NCBI GenBank assembly: GCA_037043015.1
Contig: CM073323.1
Span: forward strand, 25,510,758-25,574,757
DNA from: Bryum argenteum
Lineage: Eukaryota; Streptophyta; Bryopsida; Bryales; Bryaceae
DNA length: 64,000 nt
Reading direction: 5' to 3'
A program made the position numbers and the translations under genes. The notes under the pieces were generated by a model. The model was given only the letters and a program-made list of their open reading frames with translations. It had not been told where the DNA came from and searched no databases. Below are positions 11,701 through 24,215 of this stretch, piece after piece (within the stretch, counting starts at the first letter, position 1; every line of letters starts with the position of its first letter).

Positions 11701-14700
11701 CATAGAAGAACTTGGCATCAAGTAAGAAGTTGCTTGTAGTACTCATTCTTGGTTTAGTTTGTTGGCCTTTTAAGGCCACTGTTCTTTTTCTTTCTTTGTA
11801 GTATGTAATACTCCCTTTGTCCCATTATAATTGTCTGGTAGGTTTTCTCAAATCTACCTCTCAAGATAGACTTGTCCAGTATTAAAAGCCATAGTAATTT
11901 TGTTATTTCTGTATTTTGTGCTTGTTTTAGGCTCTAGTAATCAAACATTTGTACAGAGAATCAATCCTCCAAACTGTTTTTAGATATATTTTTTTTTAGA
12001 CATTCTAGTTGTTAGTGATAAAAAGCAACAAAATGGTTGATTTCAATTTGCTAACATTATGTGTAACATGTTTCAGTTTAGAGGGTAATCCTTACTGTCA
12101 AAAAGTTCCTGCCCAAGACTACTTGAAGCAATGTGTTTGTTTACAAATTTGCGTCGGTGCAGGTAAGACACCACTATTGTTATGAAACTCATACTTAGCC
12201 AAAGTTACCGGAGTATAAGAATATTTCCTATAATTTCAGCTATTTTTTTGTACTTGTAAGTACCCATCATCAGAATATTCTACATACTTTTAGAAGTACG
12301 AAAAAATTTGTATGTATGTGAAAAATTCCTAGGACAAATACAGTATATTCTCTGTACTCCGGTAACCATGTACTTAGCTACATTATCATGTTATTCTAAA
12401 ATACTAAAACAAAATGATAATTTGGCACTATATACATTTTTTGGTGTCATTTACGGTGATACTAAGCTTGGATTAAATGTGGGTTCTTTTCAGAAATTAC
12501 TCTGCGTGATAGTAAACGAGCTACTGCAATCATAATTGCAACAAGTGTTTCAGCTGCAGTCTTTATATTAGCAATACTCGTAATCGCCTTTGTATTCTGG
12601 AAAACAAGGAAAGACAAACACGCATTGCTGCTTCAAGTACAACAACGTAAGTTCAACATTCCAAAACTGTATATATATCTTCTAAGAGAAAAGTACCAAG
12701 AAAGTATACTGAGTAGAAGAAGAAGAAGAGAAACTCCAACCTGTTAAGAGGCCGGCGTGAATAGAGTTTTCTTTCAACCTATCCTTGAATGTATGCCCAA
12801 AGTGATAATGCGTGTAAATTGCTGATATTGAGTGTACTTGGCTAGACCTCTTTTTCCATAGATTTTGATCATTTTAATGGATATATGGTTTTGTGAATAT
12901 TCAATCATTTATGACATGACCTAATTTTCAAAGTTGTTTTACACAGATTTTGCTGAGAAAGACATCAAGCCCACAATATACACTTTTAATGAGCTCCGGG
13001 TTGCAACTGAGGACTTCTCACTGAGAACCAAAATTGGGGAGGGTAGCTTTGGTGCTGTTTTTAAGGTTTGTATATGTGCCATGTTATTACTCAAAGTGTC
13101 TATTTTCTTTCCATAGATGTTCTTTTGTTACAATAAAAAAAATTATAGTATAAAAAGTGAAGTCGGTTTTTGTGAAAAGTTTAGAAAAAACAACTTATTG
13201 TTGTACATTTTTGTGTATAATTTTAGTTATGAGAAATTCTTGGGGCATGCAGGGACAACTTCATGCAAATGCTAGTCCAGTGGCTGTGAAACAATTGTTC
13301 ATCAAGAACCAACAAAGTATCACGGAGTTTTTGAATGAGGTAGTTTTAGTCACGGCCATCAAACATCGCAATTTGGTGAACCTCAAGGGTTGTTGTGTTC
13401 GTGAAGATCAAAGGCTTTTGGTTTACGAGTACGTCGACAACAATGATCTTGCGCACCATCTATTCCGTAATACCTTTGACCTCTTATTGAGTTCTATGCC
13501 TTCAATTAATGTTTGCATAGCATAGAGGTGAATCTTAAAAGGACATCAATTCGGTATTTATCTATTATTCGCATGTAATTTGGTGTTAGTTATTTGGAGT
13601 AGATGTTGAGTCTTGGTTTCCTCTGTCTTTATGATGTATGTTTCATGATACACAAGAAGATTAATTGATGTTTTTTGGATAGCAAGTTGTTTGCTTTGTA
13701 CTATGGTGTCTACATTTTGTAATTATTTTGTTCAGATTCAAGACCAAACCAATATTTGACGTGGTCATCCCGCTTCAACATAGCCTTGGGAGTGGCTAGG
13801 GGCTTGCACTACTTACACACATCAGCTCAACCAAGGATTATTCATCGAGACATTAAAGCAAGCAATGTTTTGATGGATAGAGAATTCCAACCCAAAATTG
13901 CGGATTTTGGGTTGGCATTGCTTTTTCCAGACGAAAAAACTCATATAATAACAAGTGATATTGCGGGTACCAGGTATGTTTTCAAACAAATTAAAGCAAT
14001 TGTGCTATGTAATTTCTTGATTTTTTTAAAAATTTTCTTTAATGATATACAAACTCTCATATTGATGTTTTCCTATCATGTTTGTAGAGGTTATTGGGCA
14101 CCTGAGTATGTGACTATGGGCCAATTGAGCGAAAAAGTCGACATTTATAGCTATGGCATTCTCCTCTTGGAATTGGTCAGTGGAAGAAGGAACCTCGATC
14201 ACAACATGCCAAGGCATAAAGTGTACCTTTGTCAGTTGGTATGGCATCATCTTTGAACTTCACCTTTGAAATTATATTTACTTTGCTTGTATTGAATTTG
14301 ATTGTGGCGTAATTATCTTTCAGATTTTATTGACAACATCATGCACTAAATTCTTTTATCATGTATATTTGAATTTATGTGCAGGCAAAGGATTTATACA
14401 ACAGCTCAAATGTTATGGAACTCCTTGATCCGGTATTGGTGCTCAACAAAGATGAAGAAGTGGAGGCACGGTGTATAATAAATATAGCTTTGCTATGTGT
14501 CCAAGTTGAACCCGAGAGGAGACCAACAATGGGTAATGTGGTGGCAACTTTAGAAGGAGGATCCTTGAACTTGGAGGTTGAAGGCATGCGAAACTTGTTC
14601 CAAGAGAAAGAGCCTTTAACTTGGGCACAACTTGAAGAACGTCCCTTGAAAGAACGAAAAATTGGCTCAACTTTTCTTTTCTCTGAGTCTACCAATGAGT

Positions 14701-14753
14701 CTTCATCCATGATCAGCTTGGCTTCAATGGGAAAATACAATAGTGGTAGATAA
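8751..14753 (+). CDS. LRR receptor-like serine/threonine kinase (LRR-VIII-like), 18 exons, intact
   Basis: Predicted plasma-membrane receptor kinase of 857 residues. Exons: 8751-8859, 9530-9743, 9830-9901, 10001-10078, 10200-10271, 10428-10574, 10687-10755, 10968-11120, 11233-11307, 11382-11456, 11542-11721, 12077-12162, 12494-12646, 12947-13065, 13253-13466, 13736-13973, 14088-14238, 14385-14753. All phases close. Order: signal peptide (1-22), N-terminal cap with ESWQGVLC, about ten LRRs (L-x-L-x-x-N-x-F/L-x-G), TM at about 454-479, kinase about 520-790. Kinase landmarks: GEGSFGAVF loop, VAVK (Lys547), HRDIKASN (Asp644), DFGLA (Asp662), APEY. Most LRR exons are 69-78 nt with identical phase, the classic one-exon-per-repeat layout. 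The kinase is closest in style to plant LRR-VIII kinases. All catalytic residues are present, so it should be active. Ligand unknown. Confidence 0.9.
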
Positions 14754-16682
14754 AGCTCCATGTTGAAAAATAGGATGATAGGAGTAGAGTAATAATGCCT
14801 ATATCATGTGTGATATAGTGAGTTGCCTTGTATCATAATTAGATTCAAACATTGTTGAAGACAAGTTTTGATGATAGAAGAGTGGAAACATTCCTTAATA
14901 CTCATGTAAAACATTAACACAATTTTCCAAATCCAATTTAAGGCTGAACGCATGTAAAACATTCACATCAACCCTTAACCTCTAAATGGTTTGACTCGCT
15001 TGTAGCAGAAAGAACACATTTTCAAAAAAAAGTGTCATAAGTAGTAACAAAGGTGAGTTATTCATATCTCAACCGTACAAATTTGTAGTAGACATGTTGT
15101 ACATCATGTGTGTCAAATTTTGAGTCATGAGCCTCATAAATTTAAAGATCATTACGTATTAGTACTCAAGAATCATCACACTATCTCAACATCTTCCCTC
15201 TAAGTGAAAATGCTACTAATAGACTTATTGCAATGAAGAAGCTAGTCACCAGCTGTAAAGATGTTTACCTTTATGTAGATAACATCCATGAGAAGAAAAA
15301 AAAATTGTGAAATCAAAAAACATTGTGCAAAAAAAGGCCTTGCAATGGTGAAAACTGCCCTAAAAATCTACAAAGGAAAATATGTCAAGACTAGGACTCT
15401 TGTACAAAAACAAATGCCATAACTTCCTCACATCCCAAAATGAATCAAGGTTTCTACTACAAAAACAAGATTCAAATTGGGATTCAACCCAACAATCAAA
15501 ACTGAAATCTAATGGTGGATGAAAGAGAAACTTCTCCTCAAGAACCATGTTTTTTTTCAATTTTACCACATAGGAACATCACTGCACATTAAACTAAACT
15601 CTTCAAAAATTAATCTTCCAAATACAAAGTTTGTTGGATTCATCTTGAGATTGTCCTAATATGGAAAAAGTTCATGAAATAAATATTTTTGATTTCACAT
15701 GGATGCCTTGCAAATGGTAAAACATGCCTATTGTTTGGAATTTTAGAAAAATAAAGTTGGATTCACTAGAATGCATGCCATCAATCCTTACTTTATTCTA
15801 TGAGTCTCCACTTTCTACCAAATATATTAGACTTAAATTGACCCCACCTAAGTCAAACTAGACTCAAGATGAAAACATTGTGTCACTTCAATGTTTCTGC
15901 CTTTCATCCAAAATATTGTTTTTGAACACTTTATGTTCGTTTTCCTTTCGCTTGCAATGGTTACGCATGTCCCATGTTTGAACATCCTAGAACAAAAGTT
16001 TCCATCACTAAAATGCATCCCACTAAATTTGTACCATCTTGGAAGAATGCACACTTTCCTAACCGCAAACTAGACTTGCTACGTAAACCAACCTAACGTA
16101 CTTCGCTACAAACAACTTCCACATTCGGACATTACACGTTCTCGAAGGTTTCAATTCATCATCCAAAAATGTCAAATTTGACATGATGAATGTCTGTCAT
16201 ACATAGCAATTTGACTTTTCAGCTCAGGATCACACTATTGAGGCAAAATTCTCAATGAATATTTGAAAGCTCAGAAGCTCATCTCAACTCAGCTCAAGAG
16301 CTCCATCTCAGCTCCTTCATTGACCTCGTAGACGCATTCAAAACAGCTTGACAGTAACCTCGAAAAAGTAAATCATATACCATATACCTTCGAAATCCTC
16401 AAACATAAGATTAATCAACTCGCCTTACCCCAATTCAGGGACCTTCATAGGCACAAAAGTTGCTTCAACTCAACATTCAAAAGAATAAAAACGTCCACAA
16501 AAGATATATTTTGATAGGCACTGATTGTCACAAATGCAGCTCTAGAGCCAAATCAAGAAGCGTTTATTGAAAATAAGGGAGTCAACCAAAATGCAGCCTC
16601 TCCCTGGCAGATTTGGTCAGAAAAACAACAGTAGTTTACACGTTTGTAAGAGAAAAGACAAGGGGAAGGCGAATTCCTGCAC
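14754..16682. other. Intergenic region dominated by a decayed repeat element
   Basis: Follows the receptor kinase stop. The first 220 bases are presumably 3' UTR. The remainder is mostly a minus-strand copy of the repeat also found at 40185-40799 and 55594-56660. The last 300 bases lie downstream of the hydrolase gene. No gene recognised. Confidence 0.5.
14975..15930 (-). mobile_element. TTAA-type non-autonomous element, family A, copy 1 (truncated)
   Basis: The low-coordinate end reads TTAACCTCTAAATGGTTTGACTC, matching the reverse complement of the right end of the 40185-40799 copy. Shared interior blocks include 'cctcataaatttaaagatc', a stretch about temperature-of-charge-neutral AT DNA with 'cattgcaatgaagaa', and 'gaatgcatgcca' followed by 'tttcatccaaaatattg'. 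The far end lacks a TTAA terminus, so the copy is truncated or diverged, and a second partial block ('aaaatgcatcccactaaat', about 16010) lies just beyond. Non-coding. Confidence 0.6.
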
Positions 16683-17977
16683 TTAATGAGCCTTCACGTG
16701 AAGGTACTTGCGGTACCAGTCGAGGAGGAGCCCGTGGGCGCGGTTGGCACGGTACACTTGCTTGGGGTCCGACTCGTTGTATCGCACAGTCCAGCCGTGC
16801 ACCACATCCTTGAAGATCTTCACGAACACCTTCACTTTCTCCTGCTTGCGCATGCGCAGCACGCCCGTCACGTTGGCCACGTTGTCCGTTGGGGATGCCA
16901 GAATCATGATCGGCGTCACTATGGTCACGTAGTCCGTCTCCACCACACCTCCCGGGTGCAGCTGCACGATGGCGTTCACCAGGTTCGGGTACGCGTTCAC
17001 CGTCAGAATCGCCACTTTGCCTCCCCAGCAGAACCCTGCCAGTCCTACTGACTTGAACCCCTTCGCCTTCAATGCTGTCACCACATTCTTCGTCGGCTCC
17101 ACGGACCCTGTCTGTTGTTCAAATTGAACTCTCAGCACCCATTCAGTTTTCAGTGAGCACAGTTTGATTGGATTAAGATGGCGCGTGATCATCTTACCTG
17201 AGGATGAATGAGGAACCAGGCAGATCTGTTCGTGGTGTCCGTGACGGGGTCGCCGAAGAAGAAATCAGGAGCCACTACATAGTAACCGTTGTGTGCAATT
17301 TTGTCCGCTAGCTTCCTGCGATATTTGATCACGACCATTGCATCGTACCAAGTCAATCACTGAAATCGCAGCTATGGGCCCCGAGTGGCATTCATCATAT
17401 GCAATGCCACTCGATGCAAATTGTAGTGCTCGAAGAGTAGAGCAAGAATCTAGCACATCGACACAAAGTGCTCGGGTAGGCAATCAAACGTCTGTTGCTT
17501 CGATTTAATAACATAAGTTGCGAGTAGAGAATTTGATTACTTACCGGAAAAGAGGAGCCTTCCAACCTGAACAGTCGACCACAACCGAGGCAGCAATTCA
17601 GTACTCCGTACTAAGCTTTTGCACACAAGGAAAGCATTGACTGATCGTGTAAGTGCAGGAAGCTCACCGTAGATGTCTGAGACCAGAACGACAGCTGCCT
17701 TGGAATTTTGGGAGCCGCTCACATACACATCCAACCCAGCAAGTTTCTCTTCTGTCCCGGTCGCGGGTGTGTCCGAAGGTGGAGCACCCTGATGAAAACG
17801 AGGGTCGAAGTCGTCAACAACACCAACGCCTGAAAACATCACCCACAAAACACGTGATCAGTAGAGCTCTAAGCAACCAGTAAGCTAAAACGAAACAGGG
17901 TTGACCAGCTTCTGCTTACTCAATCCGACATGGCAGGCAACCAGGAGCCCAATCAATGCAAACGCGAATCGGGACAT
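16683..17977 (-). CDS. Secreted dienelactone hydrolase family protein
   Basis: Alpha/beta hydrolase of the dienelactone hydrolase (carboxymethylenebutenolidase) family, 262 residues. Exons in coding order: 17977-17920, 17829-17668, 17566-17545 (22 nt), 17315-17198, 17111-16683; all phases close. The family catalytic triad is visible: Cys148 in GFCWGG, Asp196 in SPTDNV and His225 in VHGW. Other signatures: VLVSDIYG, KLADKIAHNGYYVVAPDFFFGDP. The 22-nt microexon supplies WKAPLFR, which fills exactly the gap expected between DIYG and KLADK. Residues 1-20 (MSRFAFALIGLLVACHVGLS) look like a signal peptide, so the protein probably enters the secretory pathway, unusual for a family that is mostly cytosolic or plastidial. 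In bacteria it opens dienelactone rings; plant substrates are poorly known. Confidence 0.88.
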
Positions 17978-20463
17978 CGCGTACTCAAAGCCGACCCACT
18001 TTGTACTGTCAATCTCGCTAAAGCTAAAGTCTCTGCGCAAACACTACTTAAGAAACTGAAGAAGAAGAGACCCACACTCGATTCGACCAAGTACTAGTCA
18101 AACCACTGGACACTGTACGAATATACTATCCGAACGTTTCCCCAAACTCAAACAGATGTACGTCTGTGATGCAGCTTTACTTCGTGAGCTGAAAAGGCGA
18201 AAAGTGGTAAGTGACGCAAGCAATCTGCTTACGAACCACTGGTTATGAGCTTTGTATGTACTTTTCGAGAATCTTTCGGGACAGTTCAGCCTTCGGAGAG
18301 TCGATTGGGGATTGTACCTCGGTACTGTACTATTATGGTACGTTTCAAGGGATCCTCTAAACATACCGAAAAGGAAATGGCTGACGCGCTGGCTTAATTA
18401 CAGCCTTGGTGCTGCTCCTCGTGTCGTCAACGCAAGCGCCAGCGGCCTGGAAGGCGAGCTTCCAATCCGAGCGCCACGTCCTGCGTAAAAGCGCGACGCT
18501 ATATGGCACCTGCTTCCCTCGAGCTTCCTCGATGCCCCTGGTTTCGGGGTTCCCACGGTCCTCAGCTCCCCACGCACGGTTCCCAGTTTCGGCAGTGACC
18601 TACTACGACTACCTACCTACTACACAGGTGATGGTTTCGGATCCTCGCCGAAGCTTCCAGCAGCACTTTGTGTTCGAGGACATAAATAGTGTGGACAACA
18701 GACGCACACAGACTCTTTTACCTGGGTGATCTCAAAACCACCAGAAGCCACCAATGGATGTAAAATGAATATTCACTAAAATCCTTAGATTCGAAACCTA
18801 AATCTGGCCCATAGCATCACATGCCTGGAGAAGCTAGAGATCTTTTAAAAATTTCTGAGGTTTATCTGGAGGGGTGAACTGAGCTACCTTGGCCATTGAT
18901 AAAGAATGGAGAAGATTTCATGGTAATTTTAATCTGGGCTATCATATCACATTCCAATTAATCGATACAGAAGTGAAGAAACCAAGGCCTGCGAAAACCA
19001 ACGGCAGATTGCGTGGTCAGCTTCCGAATAAGCCGATGCTTGTGCTATCAATGTGGCTACACGAGGTCGCCGCAAGCACCGCGATGTTCGATACATTCCC
19101 CCCTCGGCCGTGGTCTTCAAGTTTGCGACCCCAGTTTGTAATTTCTAGAATCTAGAGTGTGCCTTTCGCCCGCTGTCTGATCTGCTCGTTGTGCCGCCGG
19201 GAGATGCTGGATCATGCGGAAGGTATATCCAGACATGTGTGCCGGTTTTTTTTTTTTTTTTTTTTTTGACACAAATAAAGGAGAACCTTTACTGCAATGA
19301 GACGACATGTGTGCCGGTTTCACCATTTTCAGGAGCTTTTCCATTATTGTAGTCTAAAAGCTTGGTAACCCCTATTGTCGTAAGGCCTCAAAAGTGCCAA
19401 AAATCTCAAAATAGCCTTTGGTCATATGCAAATTATTAACTTATGAGAAGTTTTTGAGTATGTAACTATACTATTTAGTTTCTACCTTGTACATGTATTT
19501 GTGTATAAAATCTTAGATTCAAATACCTCACCAATTGTGATATCATATTGTTCAAAGTTGAAAAACAGGTTTTTTCGCATAGTTTGTAAAATGGGTTTGA
19601 AGTGTTTCTTGAGCAGAATAACCAATTTCAAGAATACATTTGAATTGAGAATCTTCAAATCCTTATTCCTAAGCAAGTGAGGATTACGTGTATATAATTT
19701 TTACCCTTATTGGACCTATGCCACCTACAAAAATGCCTGATTATTCACATGGAGGTATGCTGAAATGCAAATACAAAGGCCGGTCTTAGTCAATAAAAAA
19801 GGCATGTGAAAAATTCTTGGATTAGAAATCCAAACGGTGAGATTATGCCTTGGTACCTCTGCTACATGTACAAAAATTTAAACTTGAAAAAAGTAATATC
19901 ACAATTTTTGGTGAATTTTTTGAAGTTGGTGCAAATCTAATTGATTTTGGGCTGATTTTGAGAATGAAGGAGCATATACCTCAGTTTGGGCACTTTTGGG
20001 CAAATTTTATGCAATATACATATTAGGAGTAAGTTGTTGGAAGGCTTTCGGTAGAATGTTCGGCACAAAATTAAGCTTTATGCAAAATTTAGTGGAGAAG
20101 GACCAGAGGAGGGAAGATCCCCCTAGTCAATCCTAAATGTACAAATGAGCTAGTTGATTAAATTAGAGTTGGAGGTTTCATCATTTGCTTTCGGCATCTA
20201 ACTTTTGATGTTCATATTTGTATTTGTGATTTATTGTTTTGATTTGTTCATTTGACTTTGTGGTGGCATCTGGAGGTCACATTCATTGGTAGAGCCGTTA
20301 ATGAAATGGGTGCTTCAAGAACGGAGCACCATGGAGTAGTAACACATTTATTCATCGAGGCCTTAGTTAGCGCCTTAAGCCTTAGTTAAAATTAGGGTAA
20401 GCAACCTCTTCGGCAGCTCCTTACCATATATATAAGAGCTTGTTTTCACAATTTTTGTGATTT
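17978..20463. other. Intergenic region
   Basis: Begins with the hydrolase promoter. GC-richer frames at 18250-19155 show no recognisable family. A poly-T run lies at 19244-19267. From about 19364 to 20030 the sequence matches the family C repeat at 52780-53608 (starting TAACCCCTATTGTCG). From 20463 the strand-biased LINE-like unit begins. Confidence 0.4.
19364..20030 (+). mobile_element. TTAA-type non-autonomous element, family C, copy 1 (decayed)
   Basis: The left edge GTAACCCCTATTGTCG aligns with the family C end TTAACCCCTAAAGTCG at 52780. Shared interior blocks include 'gagtatgtaact', 'tgtgatatcatattgttcaaagttg' versus 'tgtgagatcataacattcaaagttg', and 'gaatgaaggagcatatacc' versus 'gaataaacgagcatatacc'. 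The right terminus is not clear. Non-coding. Confidence 0.6.
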
Positions 20464-21522
20464 TCAGTGTAAAAAGCCACCTTGGAGTGAGGTGTGGTAG
20501 GTGGGTGTTCGAATTGGTGGGGCGGAGTAGGTGGATATTAAGGTTTCTGTGATGTTATTTATAAGTTGATCTAATTGTGAGCAGGCATCTTTCCATTGTG
20601 TGGGGGTGAGGTGGTCGGTTTCTAAAAGTGTTGTAAGGTTGGTGATTGATAGTGCATTTGTTGCGTAGTACGCTATTGTGAATGAGGCAAGGTTGGCTTC
20701 TAGGATGGGGTTTAGAATACGTGGGAGTTTCGGAGTTGGGAGTGATGGTGGTCTCGCTATAAGAGTACGGGTTGGTATGTGGAGGGTTAATGGAGAGTGG
20801 TCGGAATTGAGCTCTAAAGAGTGATTGGTGGTGGACGTGAATGTATGGGGGTTAGGTGTGTTGATGTAGTAACCGTCAATGAGGCTAGTTTCTGTGTAGT
20901 TTAGTCCTCCTTGTCTTGTGAATGAGCTGTTTGTGGGAATATAAGTAAGGTGGAGGTTTTCAGTGAAGGTATGCCATTGTAAATCTTAACCTTGCAGTGG
21001 GGTGGTGTTTTGGGCGTGTTGTCTTTCAGTAAGAGCTATATCTCTATTGAAATCTCCGCATAAAATATGAGTGTGGTTAGGGTGTGCTTGAATTTGCAAT
21101 GTTATTGTTTGTTGGATTATAGGAATTAATTGTATGTCTTCAGCGTGCGAGGGCATATATAAATGGATCAATACCGATGGTATGAGTGGTTTGTTGGAGA
21201 GGTGGATTATCTGTAGGTATGGTGAAATGCTTGCGGGTGTTGGGATTTTGGTAATGTTTCCTTGGGAAGAGTAATTATGATGTATAAGTGTAAGAAGGCC
21301 TCCGCATGTGGGGGTATATGGCATGTTTTGTTGCATACATCGTGTTAATGTGTGGGTGTTATTGAAAACTAATTTATAGAGTGGAAGTAGGCGTTGTATA
21401 AATTTTGTGGATTTGTTGGCTGTCAATTTTGTTTCCTGTATGGTGATGATGGCAGGGAAGTTGTGTGTGAGTTGGTGTAGATTTGGGAGGGCGGTGTTAA
21501 GAGACGCAGCATTCCATGTCAT
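20464..21522 (-). pseudogene. LINE-type ORF2 fragment: EEP (APE-like) endonuclease, no reverse transcriptase
   Basis: Reads as an endonuclease/exonuclease/phosphatase domain typical of non-LTR retrotransposon ORF2: MTWNAASLN start, IQETKL, a CGDFN motif, LIDGYYIN and a terminal SDHSPL block. These hold the N, E, D-x-N and S-D-H catalytic signatures. One in-frame stop interrupts it at about 20986, just after the GDFN block, and the reading frame ends at 20464. The RT domain that should follow is not present in the next 460 bases, so the element is 3'-truncated or rearranged. The preceding frame ends in a stop only a few codons upstream, so the Met at 21522 is a natural ORF2 start. Confidence 0.75.
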
Positions 21523-21549
21523 TATTTGTGTGGGTTGTTGTGTGGTGTA

Positions 21550-22008
21550 TTATTGTTGAGGTTGTATGTAGGGGGTGTTTGGCAGGGGTGGAGGGTGGGA
21601 ATATTCAGAAAGAGGTACTGTACATCTGAGTGCTTCGTGTAATAATTGATCAGGTAGGTATGGAAATTTTTGTTTTAGGTCGTGAAAGGTTATGATATTT
21701 CTGGGGTTTAGGATGTATGAGTATAGTTCTTTGTAGATTGTGTAGGTTGGTTCGATGATGTGTTGATGGGTTGCTAAGAAGTGTGTGTGAGGGTGTGGGT
21801 TATTTAAGTGTCGTGAGGGTTCATTTGGTAATCTTGAGAGTGTATTGAGTAAAGATGTTGTCCAATATGGGTTTGGGGTGGAGATTATGGTTTGTTCACA
21901 GAGGGCAAGTTGTGGCCCAATGGTTGTAATTATAGCATATAGCATGTGTGGTGGTGAAAATTGTGGATGGTTATGTATATAGCGGGTTAGACATGGGTAC
22001 GAAAGCAT
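21550..22008 (-). CDS. Uncharacterised 152-codon ORF within the LINE-like unit
   Basis: An open frame just upstream of the endonuclease ORF, rich in Pro, His, Thr and Leu because this strand is strongly C/A-rich. I recognise no domain. Its position directly before ORF2 and its codon composition match the element around it, so it is either an element-encoded protein or an open frame caused by composition. Low G on this strand removes stop codons by chance, so confidence is low. Confidence 0.25.
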   Translation of the reverse strand: MLSYPCLTRYIHNHPQFSPPHMLYAIITTIGPQLALCEQTIISTPNPYWTTSLLNTLSRLPNEPSRHLNNPHPHTHFLATHQHIIEPTYTIYKELYSYILNPRNIITFHDLKQKFPYLPDQLLHEALRCTVPLSEYSHPPPLPNTPYIQPQQ

Positions 22009-22270
22009 ACTTGTGTGGTGGTCTGGTGATTAGTTTGAATTGTTGATGAGAATGTGGTTGCGAGGTGTTTGTTTTGTGGATAGAGAATTATTGTGCAAGG
22101 GATGAAGTAGGTTTTGCTCTATCGTCTATGTTTGGTTGGATGTGCATGTAGGATGTTTGGCATGGGGCCTGGGTTAAATTGAATGTCTCCACATAGTAGT
22201 AGAAAGAAGGAGGTTGGAATGACTAGACCGGTGAATTTTATAAGTTTAGGTTGATTTAGATGCAAATGTT

Positions 22271-22372
<102 letters not shown>

Positions 22373-22750
22373 GAATTTTGTGTGTGAGTATAGATTTGAC
22401 CGTACAGGATGTTCTATAGAGGGAGGATATTGGGTATTTTTGTGTATATATGTTGGCGGAGGGTTCTTTTTGTGTGGATTTACATGCATGTGTGAGGGAG
22501 GAAAGGTATGAGTAATAGGTGTTTGAGAGTGGTGTGTAGTGTGTGTGGTATGGAATGTTTGAAGGATAAAGTATAATGGGTTATGGGGGTAGAGAAGTAT
22601 TGGTGGGTGGTTATGTATGTGACCAGAGTTTTGCGGGTTTTCGTGCATTTTTGGGTATGTTGATGCGTTGATCATTTTAGGGTATTGGTATGTTTTGGTT
22701 TTCCATAGTTTCTTTTTAGTTAATGGTAGAGGGGTAAGAGATATTTTTCG

Positions 22751-22889
22751 TTGGTTTGTTTTTTGGGTTCTAAATTTTTTGTAATTATGGATGTGTCGAA
22801 TATGGGTTGGTATTTGTTGGTTTGTTTTTTGGGTTCTAAATTTTTTGTAATTATGGGTGTGTCGAATATGGGTTGGTATTTGTTGGTTT
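22751..22889. repeat. 66-bp tandem duplication
   Basis: A 66-base unit beginning TTGGTTTGTTTTTTGGGTTC at 22751 repeats at 22817 with one visible difference (tatggatg versus tatgggtg); the next start (TTGGTTT) is at 22883. Two full units plus a fragment. Confidence 0.9.
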
Positions 22890-23353
22890 CGTGAAAATTG
22901 TAATAGGATATTTAAGTGAATTGTTGTGGATATGTGTGGTAATAAGTGGAGAGTGTAAGGTGGGTTTTGAGAAGAGTGTTTCTTGGGTGGGTTGGGTAGT
23001 GGGTTTTTGTGTACATGGGGAGAGGATTTTGAAAAAGTGCTGATAAGATAGGAGGGGGGTTAACAGGGGTGGTTGATATTTGAAGGGATGTATGGAGGGT
23101 AGGTCGAACAAACACTCTATTTATGTTATGTGGTGTGTTAGAGAGTAATGTATTGTGAAAGGAATAATATTGGGGGTGTGTAATATAGGTTTGAGTAGGG
23201 GTAGAGGGAAAAAGGTTTTTTTGGGGGATAATGTTTGTATTGTCTAAATGCAAGCTATAATTTTGTTTTGATCTGTTTTGCAGGGGTGATAACAGAAGCG
23301 GGTATCGGACAACGTGTTGGTGAAGCTGTCGAGGGGTGTTATTGAGTCGGGTA

Positions 23354-23941
23354 TCATAGAGTTGGGTAGAAGTGGCCTGGGTATTGGCGGACATGGGGTA
23401 AGGGGCGTGTATATGGGTTCACCAGGGTGCGAATGTAGGGTGGGACAGGCTGTAATCTTGCATGGCCGTCGTATTTATTTGGGAGGCATAGTGTCGCATG
23501 AAGGCGCGTGCGGCGCCCGAGCAGGGGTATGCTAGCAAGGGCACGGGGGCTTGGTGATAGAGTAGAGGGCCGAAGGTGCAAATGGGGACCGTAGCTGTTT
23601 AGAGTATTTAACAGGGCGGATCCAGAGTTGTTATTAGAATGATAGGATGTGTGAGCGAAGGATGTAAGCTGAGAGTGATAATTTTGAGAAGGCAATCTGA
23701 TTTGTGACACAGGTAGATGTGTGAATTTGCAAGAGTGATTGCTCGTATTAGGATGTATCATAACTGATGATAAGAAGAAATACAGTTGCATAGAGGTATA
23801 AGAGCTAATAAGTAAGCTAAGCAAAAAAGAAACTTGGTACTCTAAAGGTGTGCTATACATCAAATATGATGTTTTGTGGAAGTGTAGGGTTTGGAGGAGG
23901 GTCCTCGGAAGGCCCACTAGTGAGTGCCGAGAAAATTCCAC
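23354..23941 (-). CDS. Uncharacterised 195-codon ORF within the LINE-like unit
   Basis: Lies between the ORF1-like frame and the TA repeat, on the same strand as both element ORFs. Ser/Thr/Pro/Leu-rich with no recognised motif. As with the frame at 21550-22008, strand composition alone may keep it open. Listed as a candidate element ORF only. Confidence 0.25.
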   Translation of the reverse strand: MEFSRHSLVGLPRTLLQTLHFHKTSYLMYSTPLEYQVSFLLSLLISSYTSMQLYFFLSSVMIHPNTSNHSCKFTHLPVSQIRLPSQNYHSQLTSFAHTSYHSNNNSGSALLNTLNSYGPHLHLRPSTLSPSPRALASIPLLGRRTRLHATLCLPNKYDGHARLQPVPPYIRTLVNPYTRPLPHVRQYPGHFYPTL

Positions 23942-24215
23942 TCATCTGTAGGCTACAGTCTCTAGAAGTGGAAGTCAAGAGTTGAAGCTGTTGGGCGAGA
24001 TGTGTATGTTGGTGTTGCTGCTGAGTGACCACGTACTCTATCTTGTCAGATGTATGAGTGTTGATGGTGGTGCCAAGTTTGGAGATGTGGGATTTGAGTC
24101 GATCTTCTACCGCATGGATGGAGCCCGCAAATTGTGTGAGAGTTGCGGCGGCTGGAGTCTCATTTTTTAGTGTTGTGATGGCTTCTGCGATGACTTTGCG
24201 AGTCGGGCGATGGTC

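Noticed and set aside
18406..18729. 107-codon plus-strand frame with a hydrophobic start
   Set aside because: No recognisable family, no supporting downstream exons, and no ATG (the frame opens at GTG).
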